Of a stretch of 64,000 bases of DNA, positions 17,117 through 25,123 are shown piece after piece. The DNA is from an uncultured Eubacteriales bacterium (GTDB taxonomy: Bacteria; Bacillota; Clostridia; UBA1381; UMGS1253), in the NCBI GenBank assembly GCA_902492065.1, contig CABUKE010000001.1, forward strand, positions 248,001 through 312,000. Reading direction: 5' to 3'. A program made the position numbers and the translations under genes. Position 1 is the stretch's first letter; each line of letters opens with the position of its first letter. Below the pieces are notes generated by a model. The model did no database searches. It saw only the letters and a program-made list of their open reading frames with translations, and was not told where the DNA came from.

Positions 17117-18622
17117 TTATTCGCCTGCGTGGAGGATACCAAGTATATCAAGCTCCTTCTGCGTCAGGCCAACTCCGCGCAGCATCAGCCGGTTACCGCG
17201 CAGCGCCTCAATGGAGTTAATCCCCATGCCGCCCATCATCTCGCGGATTTCGTGGTCCCATGCGCGTACCAGATTGACAAGCCGCTCTGCCCCCACATCC
17301 GGGTCGAGCCGCGCCACCAGGTCAGGCCGCTGGGTCGCAATGCCCCAGTTGCATTTGCCGGCGTGGCAGCTCCGGCACAGATGGCAGCCGAGCGCCAGCA
17401 GGGCCGCGGTCGCAATATAGACGGCGTCCGCGCCGAGCGCAATGGCTTTTACGACATCCGCGCTGCTGCGGATGGAGCCGCCGCACAGGATGGAAACATT
17501 CCCACGGATGCCCTCGTCGCGCAGACGCTGGTCGACGCTCGCAAGCGCAAGCTCAATCGGGATGCCGACGTTGTCGCGAATCCGCGTCGGCGCAGCACCC
17601 GTCCCACCACGGTAGCCGTCGATTGCGATGATGTCCGCTCCGCTCCGCGCAATGCCGCTCGCAATCGCCGCGATGTTGTGGACGGCGGCAACCTTTACAA
17701 TGATTGGCTTTGTATAGTTCGTTGCTTCCTTTAAAGAATAGACGAGCTGGAGTAAATCCTCGATGGAATAGATGTCGTGGTGCGGCGCAGGGGAAATCGC
17801 GTCCGAGCCCTCCGGTATCATACGGGTACGCGACACGTCCCCGACGATTTTTGCGCCGGGTAAATGTCCGCCAATGCCGGGCTTTGCGCCCTGGCCCATT
17901 TTGATTTCAATCGCCGCACCCGCTGTCAGATACGCTTCATGGACGCCGAACCGGCCAGAGGCTACCTGGACAATTGTGTTTGCACCATAGGGGTAAAAAT
18001 CTTCGTGGAGGCCGCCCTCGCCCGTGTTGTAGCAGATGCCAAGCTCCTGCGCCGCGCGGGCAAGGCTCGCATGCGCATTGTAGCTGATTGAGCCGTACGA
18101 CATGGCCGAGAACAGCACCGGCACCGCAAGCTCGAGCTGCGGAGAGAGATTGTTTATCAGCTTCCCGTCTGTGCCGCGTTCGATTCGGTCCGGCTTTTTG
18201 CCGAGAAAGGTTCTGGTCTCCATTGGCTCGCGGAGCGGGTCAATGGAAGGATTCGTCACCTGCGACGCGTTGATTAGAATTTTATCCCAGTAAACAGGGA
18301 GCGGCTTCGGCGTACCCATGGACGAGAGCAATACGCCGCCGCTCTCCGCCTGCCGGTAGATTTCCGTAATGACCTGCCCGCTCCAGTTTGAATTGTCGCG
18401 GAAGGCGTGATCTGTTTTTACGATTTTCAGTGCGCGCGCCGGACATACGGCTACACAGCGGTGACAGTTGACGCACTTGCTCTCGTCGGCTACCATTTTG
18501 CCGCTTGCTTCGTCATAGCGGTGTACCTCGTTGGCGCACTGCTTCTCGCAGAGGCGGCAGTTGATACAGCGGTCGAAATTGCGAACGACCTCATAGGGCG
18601 GGTAAAAATAATCCAATGCCAT
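17117..18622 (-). CDS. Glutamate synthase FMN-binding domain protein with two [4Fe-4S] clusters
   Basis: A 501-residue protein. The N-terminus has two ferredoxin motifs (CINCRLCEKQC and CVNCHRCVAVCPA, residues about 19-60), followed by the FMN-binding (beta/alpha)8 domain of GltB. Characteristic stretches are FSAMSYGSISYNAH, GEGGLHEDFYPYG, MGQGAKPGIGGHLPG, DGYRGGTGAAPTR and CGGSIRSSADVVKAI. It would convert 2-oxoglutarate and ammonia to glutamate using ferredoxin-type electrons. The start at 18622 overlaps the stop of the amidotransferase gene by one base (TAATG). The longer frame back to 19030 is out of phase with that gene and is discarded. There is no GltD-like subunit in the window. Confidence 0.93.
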   Translation of the reverse strand: MALDYFYPPYEVVRNFDRCINCRLCEKQCANEVHRYDEASGKMVADESKCVNCHRCVAVCPARALKIVKTDHAFRDNSNWSGQVITEIYRQAESGGVLLSSMGTPKPLPVYWDKILINASQVTNPSIDPLREPMETRTFLGKKPDRIERGTDGKLINNLSPQLELAVPVLFSAMSYGSISYNAHASLARAAQELGICYNTGEGGLHEDFYPYGANTIVQVASGRFGVHEAYLTAGAAIEIKMGQGAKPGIGGHLPGAKIVGDVSRTRMIPEGSDAISPAPHHDIYSIEDLLQLVYSLKEATNYTKPIIVKVAAVHNIAAIASGIARSGADIIAIDGYRGGTGAAPTRIRDNVGIPIELALASVDQRLRDEGIRGNVSILCGGSIRSSADVVKAIALGADAVYIATAALLALGCHLCRSCHAGKCNWGIATQRPDLVARLDPDVGAERLVNLVRAWDHEIREMMGGMGINSIEALRGNRLMLRGVGLTQKELDILGILHAGE

Positions 18623-19713
18623 TATAACACACCTCCGTCCAGTTTGACAATAACGGGTTCTCCGCCGCGCGGCGAATAAACCCGGTCGAGCTCTGGCGCA
18701 ATTACGCGGATTGCGCACTCTTCGCTCGCAATGTATACCATGTCGTCCTTTTCTCCAACCACCATGGAGCGTAGCTTGAGCCGGTCGTTGAGCGCCATCA
18801 TGCCGCCCTCGAACCCCAGCAGGATCGAAAACGGCCCCGTGACCAGCAGGTTTGCGAATGCGTTGCGCAGGTAGGTCAGCCGCTCGCGTTCCGGCGCGGG
18901 CTTTGATTCGATCGTGCTCCAGAAGGGCGCGGCAATGACATTTGCCATTTCCTCCAGCGTCAGCCCCTGTTTGCGCAGCAAGTAGTCGACCATATAGGTG
19001 ATGACCTCCGTATCGGTCAGAAGCGTGCATTGGTAGCCGAACATCTCAATAAAGCGCCGGTTCGCGTCATAGGAAGAGATCTCCCCATTATGTACGACCG
19101 AATAGTCGAGCATGGCAAATGGGTGCGCGCCGCCCCACCAGCCCGGCGTGTTTGTCGGGTAGCGGCCGTGCGCCGTCCAGCAGTAGCCCTCGTACTCATC
19201 GAGCCGATAGAACGTCCCGACGTCCTCCGGAAAGCCCACCGCCTTGAACACGCCCATGTTCTTTCCGCTCGAGAACACATATGCACCGTCGATTTGCGTG
19301 TTGATGCGGATGACGCTGCGCACGACGAACTCCTTTTCGTCGAGCTGGCTGTCGGCCAGTTTCGTGTGCAGCGGGGTAACAAAGTAGCGCCAGATGAGCG
19401 GTTCGTCGGTGATTGCCTTTGTTTTCCGAATTGGTATCTTGGACAGATTCACAACGTCGAAGTGGCGGTCTAAAAACTTTTCACACGTTTCCTTTGCCTC
19501 CGTGCTGTCATAAAAGACGTGAAACGCATACAAATCTTTGTATTCCGGATAGATGCCGTAGCCAGCAAAGCCGCCGCCCAGCCCATTTGAACGGTCGTGC
19601 ATTACCGCGATGGATTTGATGATCGCCTCGCCGCTCTGCCTCCTGCCTGACTTGGAAAACAGGCCGGATATGGCGCAGCCGGAAGGAATTCGGATTTCGC
19701 CCTCTCGCTTCAT
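18622..19713 (-). CDS. Glutamate synthase amidotransferase domain protein (class II GATase)
   Basis: A 363-residue glutaminase domain protein of the split glutamate synthase. The presumed nucleophile Cys is at residue 12 in RIPSGCAISGLF, so removal of a short propeptide would be needed to expose it, as in related class II amidotransferases. GRYPTNTPGWWGGAHPFAML and HNGEISSYDANRRF are class II GATase motifs, and LTDTEVITYMVDYLL fits GltB1-type proteins. The start at 19713 is supported by AAGGAGGT eight bases upstream. It is the first gene of the gltB1-gltB2-purA-gltB3 unit and has a consensus promoter and an attenuator-like leader. Confidence 0.9.
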   Translation of the reverse strand: MKREGEIRIPSGCAISGLFSKSGRRQSGEAIIKSIAVMHDRSNGLGGGFAGYGIYPEYKDLYAFHVFYDSTEAKETCEKFLDRHFDVVNLSKIPIRKTKAITDEPLIWRYFVTPLHTKLADSQLDEKEFVVRSVIRINTQIDGAYVFSSGKNMGVFKAVGFPEDVGTFYRLDEYEGYCWTAHGRYPTNTPGWWGGAHPFAMLDYSVVHNGEISSYDANRRFIEMFGYQCTLLTDTEVITYMVDYLLRKQGLTLEEMANVIAAPFWSTIESKPAPERERLTYLRNAFANLLVTGPFSILLGFEGGMMALNDRLKLRSMVVGEKDDMVYIASEECAIRVIAPELDRVYSPRGGEPVIVKLDGGVL

Positions 19714-19734
19714 GGGTAAGACCTCCTTATTCAG

Positions 19735-19795
19735 AAAAGCAAAACGGCGCTCCACAGCAAAGAGAAAATGCTCTCTGCCGCGAACGCCGTTGTTC
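19735..19795 (-). promoter_or_regulatory. gltB1 leader: candidate ANTAR hexaloop overlapping an intrinsic terminator
   Basis: On the minus strand, 19795-19782 folds as GAAC-AACGGC-GTTC, a hairpin with a six-base loop having A at position 1 and G at position 4. The same bases ACGGCGTTC (19790-19782) also pair with GAGCGCCGT (19752-19744) to form a long hairpin followed by TTTTGCTTTT, an intrinsic terminator. The two folds exclude each other. The transcript start expected from the promoter is only a few bases upstream. A second hexaloop hairpin of the canonical twin ANTAR target is not obvious. Confidence 0.7.
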
Positions 19796-19803
19796 TGTAA
19801 TGT

Positions 19804-19832
19804 ATTATAGCCTGTTCACTTAATTTTGTCAA
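19804..19832 (-). promoter_or_regulatory. Consensus sigma-A promoter of the glutamate synthase operon
   Basis: Minus-strand TTGACA (19832-19827), 17-base spacer, TATAAT (19809-19804): a perfect match to the sigma-A consensus. With such a strong promoter, control is probably exerted after initiation, in the leader. Confidence 0.9.
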
Positions 19833-19986
19833 GAGAAAAATGAAAAATTTTGCAATTTATTATGTATTTGTTGCATTATACTCTTGTGTTGTCCGAGAAC
19901 AGCTTAAAAAAACAGATAAAAATGAAACATAATAAAGAAAAACTTGCAAAACCGGCAAAAAAACTTGAGAAAATTTTAAAAAAGTC

Positions 19987-20015
19987 TTGACAAAGCGAAA
20001 AAATGGGTGTATACT
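19987..20015 (+). promoter_or_regulatory. Promoter of glnN
   Basis: TTGACA (19987-19992), 17-base spacer, TATACT (20010-20015), one base from consensus. The 19714-20154 gap contains this promoter, the divergent gltB1 promoter and both leaders; the bases between the two promoters (19833-19986) are A/T rich and hold nothing else I can recognise. Confidence 0.88.
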
Positions 20016-20026
20016 TGCAAATGTAA

Positions 20027-20077
20027 ACAGCAAAGGCGCTGTGAGGGTTGTTCTCACGGCGCTTTCTTTGTTTTTTT
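20027..20077 (+). promoter_or_regulatory. glnN leader: candidate ANTAR hexaloop overlapping an intrinsic terminator
   Basis: 20027-20042 folds as ACAGC-AAAGGC-GCTGT, five base pairs with a six-base loop carrying A1 and G4. The bases AAGGCGCTGTGAG (20033-20045) alternatively pair with CTCACGGCGCTTT (20053-20065) to form a terminator ending in CTTTG and seven T residues (20071-20077). Formation of the small hairpin would block the terminator. The expected transcript start is only a few bases upstream, as in the gltB1 leader. Confidence 0.78.
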
Positions 20078-20154
20078 GCACACGCTTTGTTTAACCGCTT
20101 AATATTATTAAGTGGGGGCGGTGTCTGTGGATAATTTTTGGAGGAGGTCTTTTT

Positions 20155-22245
20155 ATGAGCAACATACCGGAACTGTTTGGAAGCTTAGTGTTTGACGACA
20201 AGGTCATGCGCGAGCGGCTGCCAAAGGCAACGTATAAAGAACTGCAAAAAACGATCAAAGAAGGCAAAAACCTGGAGATCGGGGTTGCTAATGTTGTTGC
20301 AAACGCGATGAAGGACTGGGCGGTGGAAAAGGGCGCGACCCACTACACCCACTGGTTCCAGCCTATGACGGGGATTACGGCGGAAAAGCACGACAGCTTT
20401 ATTACACCGGACGGCGACGATTCGGTTATCATGGAGTTTTCCGGCAAGGAACTCATCAAGGGCGAGCCGGATGCATCCTCCTTCCCGTCGGGCGGGCTGC
20501 GGGCGACGTTTGAGGCGCGCGGCTACACGGCGTGGGACCCGACCTCATACGCATTTATTAAGGATGGAACACTCTGCATACCAACCGCGTTCTGTTCCTA
20601 CAGCGGCGAGGTGCTCGACAAAAAGACGCCGCTTTTAAAGTCAATGGAGGAAATCGACAAGCAGGCGATGCGGATTCTGCGCCTGTTTGGCAATACGACG
20701 GCGAAGCACGTCATTACGACCGTCGGGCCGGAGCAGGAATACTTTCTGGTAGACAAAAAAATGTATGACCAGCGCAAGGATTTGATTTTTACCGGCCGGA
20801 CGCTGTTCGGCGCAAAGGCGCCCAAAGGGCAGGAGCTTGAGGACCACTATTTCGGCGCAATCAAGCCGCGCGTGGTTGCCTATATGAAGGAGCTGGATGA
20901 GGAGCTTTGGAAGCTGGGGATTCTGGCAAAGACGAAGCACAACGAGGTTGCGCCTGCCCAGCACGAGCTTGCGCCGATTTTTGGTACGACAAACGTGGCG
21001 ACTGACCATAACCAGCTCACTATGGAAGTGATGAAAAAGGTTGCGCTTAGACACGGGCTGGTGTGTCTGCTGCATGAGAAGCCGTTTGCCGGCGTAAACG
21101 GCAGCGGCAAGCACAATAACTGGTCGCTGTCGACCGACGAGGGCGAAAACCTGCTCGACCCGGGGAAAACGCCGTATAAAAACACTCGGTTTTTGCTGTT
21201 CTTGGCTGCGGTCATCAAGGCAGTCGACGAATATCAGGATTTGCTCCGTCTCAGCGTGGCGAACGCGGGCAACGACCACCGCCTGGGCGCGAACGAAGCG
21301 CCGCCGGCGATTGTGTCGATGTTTATCGGCGACGAGCTGGAGGAGATTCTGGACGCGATTGAGAACGGCACCCCCTACGAAAAAAGAGAGCGTCCGATCA
21401 TGGAAACAGGCGTCCACGCTCTGCCGAATTTTACAAAGGATACGACAGACCGGAACCGGACGTCGCCGTTCGCCTTTACCGGGAACAAGTTTGAGTTCCG
21501 GATGCTTGGCTCCACGTTTTCGGTGGCTGGGCCGAACATTCTGCTCAACACGATGGTAGCTGAGGAGCTGGAGCAGTTTGCCGGGAAACTGGAGCAGGCG
21601 GACGACTTTGAAGCAGCGGTTAAAGAGTTGATTAAAACGACAATCCATGCGCACAAGCGTATTATTTTCAACGGCAATAACTATTCGGATGAATGGGTCA
21701 AAGAGGCGGAAAAACGCGGGCTTTTAAACCTCAAAACAACGCCGGATGCACTTCCGTACTTTGTAGCGGAGAAAAATATCGAGCTGTTTGAAAAGCATGG
21801 GATTTTTACCGAGGCGGAGGTACGCTCGCGCTGCGAGATTATGCTGGAAAACTACAGCAAGGTCATCAATATCGAGGCTCTGACCATGATCGACATGGCG
21901 CGCAAGGAGATCATGCCTGCTGTGATGTCGTATACCAAAGACCTTGCCGAAACGGCAGCCGCGAAGAAAGCGCTGTTGGGCACGGCTGTATGCGAGGCGG
22001 AAGAGGCGCTCGTGACGAAGCTTTCGGCGCTGAGCGCAAGCCTGTATAAACGGACAGAAGCGCTTGAACATGCGCTCATTGGCGTGAAGGACTATTCTGC
22101 CGCGGCGGAAACTGCCATGTATTACAAGGATAATGTTTTGTCGGCTATGCAGGAGCTGCGCGTTGTGGCGGATGAGATTGAGACTCTGGTTGGGGAGAAA
22201 TACTGGCCGTATCCGACCTACGGAGACCTGCTGTTCGGCGTGTAA
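20155..22245 (+). CDS. glnN: Glutamine synthetase type III
   Basis: A 696-residue GSIII, much longer than GSI. Family features include HWFQPMTGITAEKHDSF, SGKELIKGEPDASSFPSGG, TVGPEQEYFLVD, KHNEVAPAQHELAPIF, VNGSGKHNNWSLST and GANEAPPAIVSMFIG. Here the flap Glu (NEAP) is present, in contrast to the GSI at 13.5 kb. It assimilates ammonia into glutamine in the cytoplasm and is likely the main synthetase. The ATG at 20155 follows GGAGGAGGT. Promoter and attenuator leader are upstream, and amt lies 150 bases downstream behind another antiterminator-like hairpin. Confidence 0.95.
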   Translation: MSNIPELFGSLVFDDKVMRERLPKATYKELQKTIKEGKNLEIGVANVVANAMKDWAVEKGATHYTHWFQPMTGITAEKHDSFITPDGDDSVIMEFSGKELIKGEPDASSFPSGGLRATFEARGYTAWDPTSYAFIKDGTLCIPTAFCSYSGEVLDKKTPLLKSMEEIDKQAMRILRLFGNTTAKHVITTVGPEQEYFLVDKKMYDQRKDLIFTGRTLFGAKAPKGQELEDHYFGAIKPRVVAYMKELDEELWKLGILAKTKHNEVAPAQHELAPIFGTTNVATDHNQLTMEVMKKVALRHGLVCLLHEKPFAGVNGSGKHNNWSLSTDEGENLLDPGKTPYKNTRFLLFLAAVIKAVDEYQDLLRLSVANAGNDHRLGANEAPPAIVSMFIGDELEEILDAIENGTPYEKRERPIMETGVHALPNFTKDTTDRNRTSPFAFTGNKFEFRMLGSTFSVAGPNILLNTMVAEELEQFAGKLEQADDFEAAVKELIKTTIHAHKRIIFNGNNYSDEWVKEAEKRGLLNLKTTPDALPYFVAEKNIELFEKHGIFTEAEVRSRCEIMLENYSKVINIEALTMIDMARKEIMPAVMSYTKDLAETAAAKKALLGTAVCEAEEALVTKLSALSASLYKRTEALEHALIGVKDYSAAAETAMYYKDNVLSAMQELRVVADEIETLVGEKYWPYPTYGDLLFGV

Positions 22246-22265
22246 AAACAAAACTGCACCGTAGC

Positions 22266-22321
22266 ATACACAAAGGCGTGTATTTCAGACATGGGAACGT
22301 GTCTGAAATACACGCCTTTTT
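22266..22321 (+). promoter_or_regulatory. glnN-amt junction: candidate ANTAR hexaloop overlapping a perfect 20-bp terminator
   Basis: 22266-22283 folds as ATACAC-AAAGGC-GTGTAT, six base pairs with the same AAAGGC loop as the glnN leader. Starting at that loop, 22272-22291 pairs perfectly over 20 bases with 22300-22319, followed by a T run, giving a very strong terminator. The small hairpin and the terminator cannot coexist. No convincing promoter lies between the glnN stop (22245) and this element, so it probably controls read-through from glnN into amt. Confidence 0.8.
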
Positions 22322-22395
22322 ATCTGTATAGGCAAACCGGATACGGCGGCAGTTTAACATAGATTTATACTTTTTATTTTTAAGGAGGAATTGCT

Positions 22396-24195
22396 ATGCC
22401 GGAAACAATCACATTGACGGGCAATGCTTTGGATTTGTTCAATGTATTCAGCCCAGCGGTTGATACTATTTGGATTTTGCTGGGAGCGGCGCTCGTATTT
22501 TTTATGCAGGCGGGGTTCGCTATGGTGGAAACGGGGTTTACCCGGGCGAAAAACGCTGGAAACATCATTATGAAAAACCTGATGGACTTCGCGATTGGCA
22601 CGCCGACCTACTGGCTGGTCGGATTCGGGATCATGTTTGGACCGTCTGTGGCGGGGCTGTTCGGCGTGCCAGGATTTGACACTATGTTTGTAACACCAAG
22701 CGGTGACTTTGACTTTGCAACGCTGATTTTCCAGACTGTATTCTGTGCAACGGCGGCAACCATTGTATCTGGTGCGATGGCAGAGCGTACAAAATTCAGC
22801 GCATATTGTTTGTACAGCTTTATCATCAGTTTGGTGGTATATCCGGTGTCCGGACATTGGATCTGGGGCGGCGGCTGGCTTTCGCAGCTGGGCTTCCATG
22901 ATTTTGCCGGTTCTACGGCGGTACATATGGTCGGTGGTGTTGCGGCTCTGGTTGGTGCGGCAGTCCTCGGCCCGCGAATTGGCAAGTACGATAAAAACGG
23001 AAAGCCAAAAGCGATTCCGGGTCACAGCCTGACGCTCGGCGCGCTCGGCGTATTTATCCTGTGGTTCTGCTGGTTTGGGTTTAACGGCGGCTCATCAGTT
23101 TCTATGACAAACCTTGCTTCAGTAGAAGGCGCATCCAATATTTTTGAAGCGGTAAATACAACGGGCTGGACGGCAAGTATTTTTGTAACGACGAACCTTG
23201 CAGCGGCGGTAGCGACTGTGGCAACTATGTTGATTACGTGGATACGGTATAAAAAGCCGGACGTATCCATGACGCTCAACGGATCGTTGGCGGGCCTTGT
23301 TGCAATTACGGCGGGTTGTGATACGGTGGATCCTATGGGCGCTGCGATTATAGGGCTGATTGCCGCGTTCGTTGTTGTATTTGGGATTGAGTTTGTAGAC
23401 AAAAAGCTCCATGTGGACGACCCTGTTGGCGCAGTCGGCGTACACGGTATGTGTGGCGCGACGGGTACACTGCTTGTCGGCTTGTTCTCGACAGGCTACA
23501 GTACGGCGGCACCCGGCCTGTTCTACGGCGGCGGCTTTACACTTCTCGGTGTGCAGGCGCTCGGCGTGCTGGCTGTTATTGCATGGGTTGCAGTGACGAT
23601 GACGCTTGTCTTCTTTGCAATCAAACACACGGTTGGCCTGCGCGTGTCGGCGGAGGAGGAAATTGCCGGGCTTGACAGTACAGAACATGGCCTTGTCAGC
23701 AGCTATGCAGACTTTATGCCTGCGGCTGACCTCGCGGTTCGGCCGATGGCTGCAAAGATGGAAAAAGCCCCCGTTCCAGTTGAACAGGCGGTTCCGGTTG
23801 AGCTGCGGCAGATGCCAGAGGGAACGGCTTCTGCTTCAGATGTGAAGCTCACCAAAATTTCAATTGTGACAAAGCAAAGCATGTTTGAAGCCCTGAAGGA
23901 GGCAATGAACGACATCGGCGTAACGGGAATGACCGTCACGAACGTGCTCGGATGCGGTGTACAGAAGGGCGCGCCGGAGTATTACCGCGGCGTTGAAGTC
24001 GACATGCATCTGTTACCGAAAATCAAGGTAGAAATCGTAGTCTGCAAGGTGCCGGTCAAGACGGTGATTGAGGCGGCGAAGAAGGCGCTCTATACCGGCC
24101 ATATTGGCGACGGCAAGATTTTTGTCTATGATGTGGAGGACGTTATCAAGGTGCGTACTGGGGAATCGGGCTTTGATGCGCTCCAGGACGATTGA
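22396..24195 (+). CDS. amt: Ammonium transporter with fused C-terminal PII domain
   Basis: A 599-residue protein. Residues 1 to about 420 are an Amt/Rh channel domain with about 11 helices; recognisable stretches are FMQAGFAMVETGFTRAKNA, GHWIWGGGWLSQLGFHDFAG and GVHGMCGATGTLLVG (pore His region). After a linker, residues about 485-599 form a complete PII domain: LTKISIVTKQSMFEALKEAM, T-loop GVQKGAPEYYRGVEVD, HLLPKIKVEIVV and the C-terminal GDGKIFVYDVEDVIKVRTGE. PII proteins normally plug Amt channels in response to 2-oxoglutarate and ATP/ADP, and here the sensor is built in. AAGGAGG precedes the ATG. No separate glnK is present. Confidence 0.95.
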   Translation: MPETITLTGNALDLFNVFSPAVDTIWILLGAALVFFMQAGFAMVETGFTRAKNAGNIIMKNLMDFAIGTPTYWLVGFGIMFGPSVAGLFGVPGFDTMFVTPSGDFDFATLIFQTVFCATAATIVSGAMAERTKFSAYCLYSFIISLVVYPVSGHWIWGGGWLSQLGFHDFAGSTAVHMVGGVAALVGAAVLGPRIGKYDKNGKPKAIPGHSLTLGALGVFILWFCWFGFNGGSSVSMTNLASVEGASNIFEAVNTTGWTASIFVTTNLAAAVATVATMLITWIRYKKPDVSMTLNGSLAGLVAITAGCDTVDPMGAAIIGLIAAFVVVFGIEFVDKKLHVDDPVGAVGVHGMCGATGTLLVGLFSTGYSTAAPGLFYGGGFTLLGVQALGVLAVIAWVAVTMTLVFFAIKHTVGLRVSAEEEIAGLDSTEHGLVSSYADFMPAADLAVRPMAAKMEKAPVPVEQAVPVELRQMPEGTASASDVKLTKISIVTKQSMFEALKEAMNDIGVTGMTVTNVLGCGVQKGAPEYYRGVEVDMHLLPKIKVEIVVCKVPVKTVIEAAKKALYTGHIGDGKIFVYDVEDVIKVRTGESGFDALQDD

Positions 24196-24234
24196 CCGTA
24201 TCCAAACTTTACAGATACAGTGATTTTCCTAAGC

Positions 24235-24275
24235 AAAAAGAACTGTCTACAGGCAGTTCTTTTTGTTTTATATAG
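24235..24275 (+). terminator. Intrinsic terminator after amt
   Basis: Inverted repeat AAAAAGAACTG / CAGTTCTTTTT with an eight-base loop followed by GTTTTAT. Confidence 0.85.
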
Positions 24276-24314
24276 TCCCTGTTGCGTCGCGGCAATTTTG
24301 TTTGTTTTTTGCCT

Positions 24315-24343
24315 TTGACTTTTTGATTTTGGTATAGTATAAT
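24315..24343 (+). promoter_or_regulatory. Promoter of the CarD-like gene
   Basis: TTGACT (24315-24320), 17-base spacer, TATAAT (24338-24343), a near-consensus sigma-A promoter. Confidence 0.85.
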
Positions 24344-24416
24344 ATAGGTATAGGCGGGGAATAATAGCATTTGTGGATAAGGATTGTTTTCCGCTTAAGC
24401 TTGGAGGGGATATAGA

Positions 24417-24917
24417 GTGAGTTACAAAATAGGAGACAGGGTATTGTATCCTATGCACGGCGCGGGGGTCATCGAGGCGATTGAAGACAAAGAGATATTG
24501 GGGGAGATACACTCGTATTATGTAATGCGTATCCCGGCTGGCGACATGAAGGTCATGATACCGATGAAGAATGTTGACGAGATTGGCGTGCGTGACATTA
24601 TTTCGACGCAGGAGGCGCGCGGCGTGCTTGAACGCTTCCGCGACCATACGAGTGAAGAGGACACAAACTGGAACAAGCGCTTCCGCGACAATATGGCAAA
24701 GCTCAAGAGCGGGAATATTTTAGAGGTGCTTGATGTTGTGAAAAATCTCATGTATCGCGACCGGAAGAAGGGACTTTCCACCGGTGAGCGGAAGATGCTT
24801 TCCAATGCGAAGCAGATTCTAATCAGTGAGCTTGTGCTTGCAGACGCAGCCGAAGTGGACGAGATTGAGCAAAGATTGACTGAGGCGGTTGACGTTGAGA
24901 TTAAGACGGCTGGCTAA
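24417..24917 (+). CDS. CarD/CdnL-TRCF family transcription regulator
   Basis: A 166-residue protein. Residues 1-60 form the RNA-polymerase-interacting Tudor-like domain (YKIGDRVLYPMHGAGVIEAIE...YYVMRIPAGDMKVMIPM), and the rest is the helical CarD C-terminal domain (LMYRDRKKGLSTGERKMLSNAKQILISELVLA). CarD/CdnL proteins bind the RNA polymerase beta subunit and stabilise open promoter complexes, often at rRNA and growth genes. The GTG start at 24417 follows GGAGGGG. It is a single-gene unit with its own strong promoter. The following gap (24918-25123) holds no gene but contains a perfect palindrome noted separately. Confidence 0.92.
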   Translation: MSYKIGDRVLYPMHGAGVIEAIEDKEILGEIHSYYVMRIPAGDMKVMIPMKNVDEIGVRDIISTQEARGVLERFRDHTSEEDTNWNKRFRDNMAKLKSGNILEVLDVVKNLMYRDRKKGLSTGERKMLSNAKQILISELVLADAAEVDEIEQRLTEAVDVEIKTAG

Positions 24918-25085
24918 AAAGAGAGAACAAATGGGGCTTTGGCAGTTGCGAAAGCCTTATTTTTATGGCTGCGCAGCGAGAAAAAGCGTATAAATCCGCA
25001 GCAGAGATTGACATTGCTGCATATTTGATATAAAATAAATATGTTTTGGTTACAGATAGAATTTATACAAATATTTATTATAGAA

Positions 25086-25103
25086 GGCACGGCGCGCCGT
25101 GCC
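25086..25103. repeat. 18-base perfect palindrome upstream of the femX-like gene
   Basis: GGCACGGCG followed directly by its reverse complement CGCCGTGCC, in otherwise A/T-rich sequence, ending seven bases before the GGAGG ribosome-binding site. It could be an operator or an RNA stem that affects translation. No T run follows, so it is not a terminator. Confidence 0.7.
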
Positions 25104-25123
25104 CGAAACGGAGGAAATTTGGC

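Noticed and set aside
17117..19030. 637-codon version of the FMN-domain glutamate synthase gene
   Set aside because: The extra 5' part is out of frame with the overlapping amidotransferase gene; the TAATG overlap at 18622 marks the true start.
20641..21654. Minus-strand open frame of 337 codons inside glnN
   Set aside because: Antisense shadow of a well-conserved GSIII gene.
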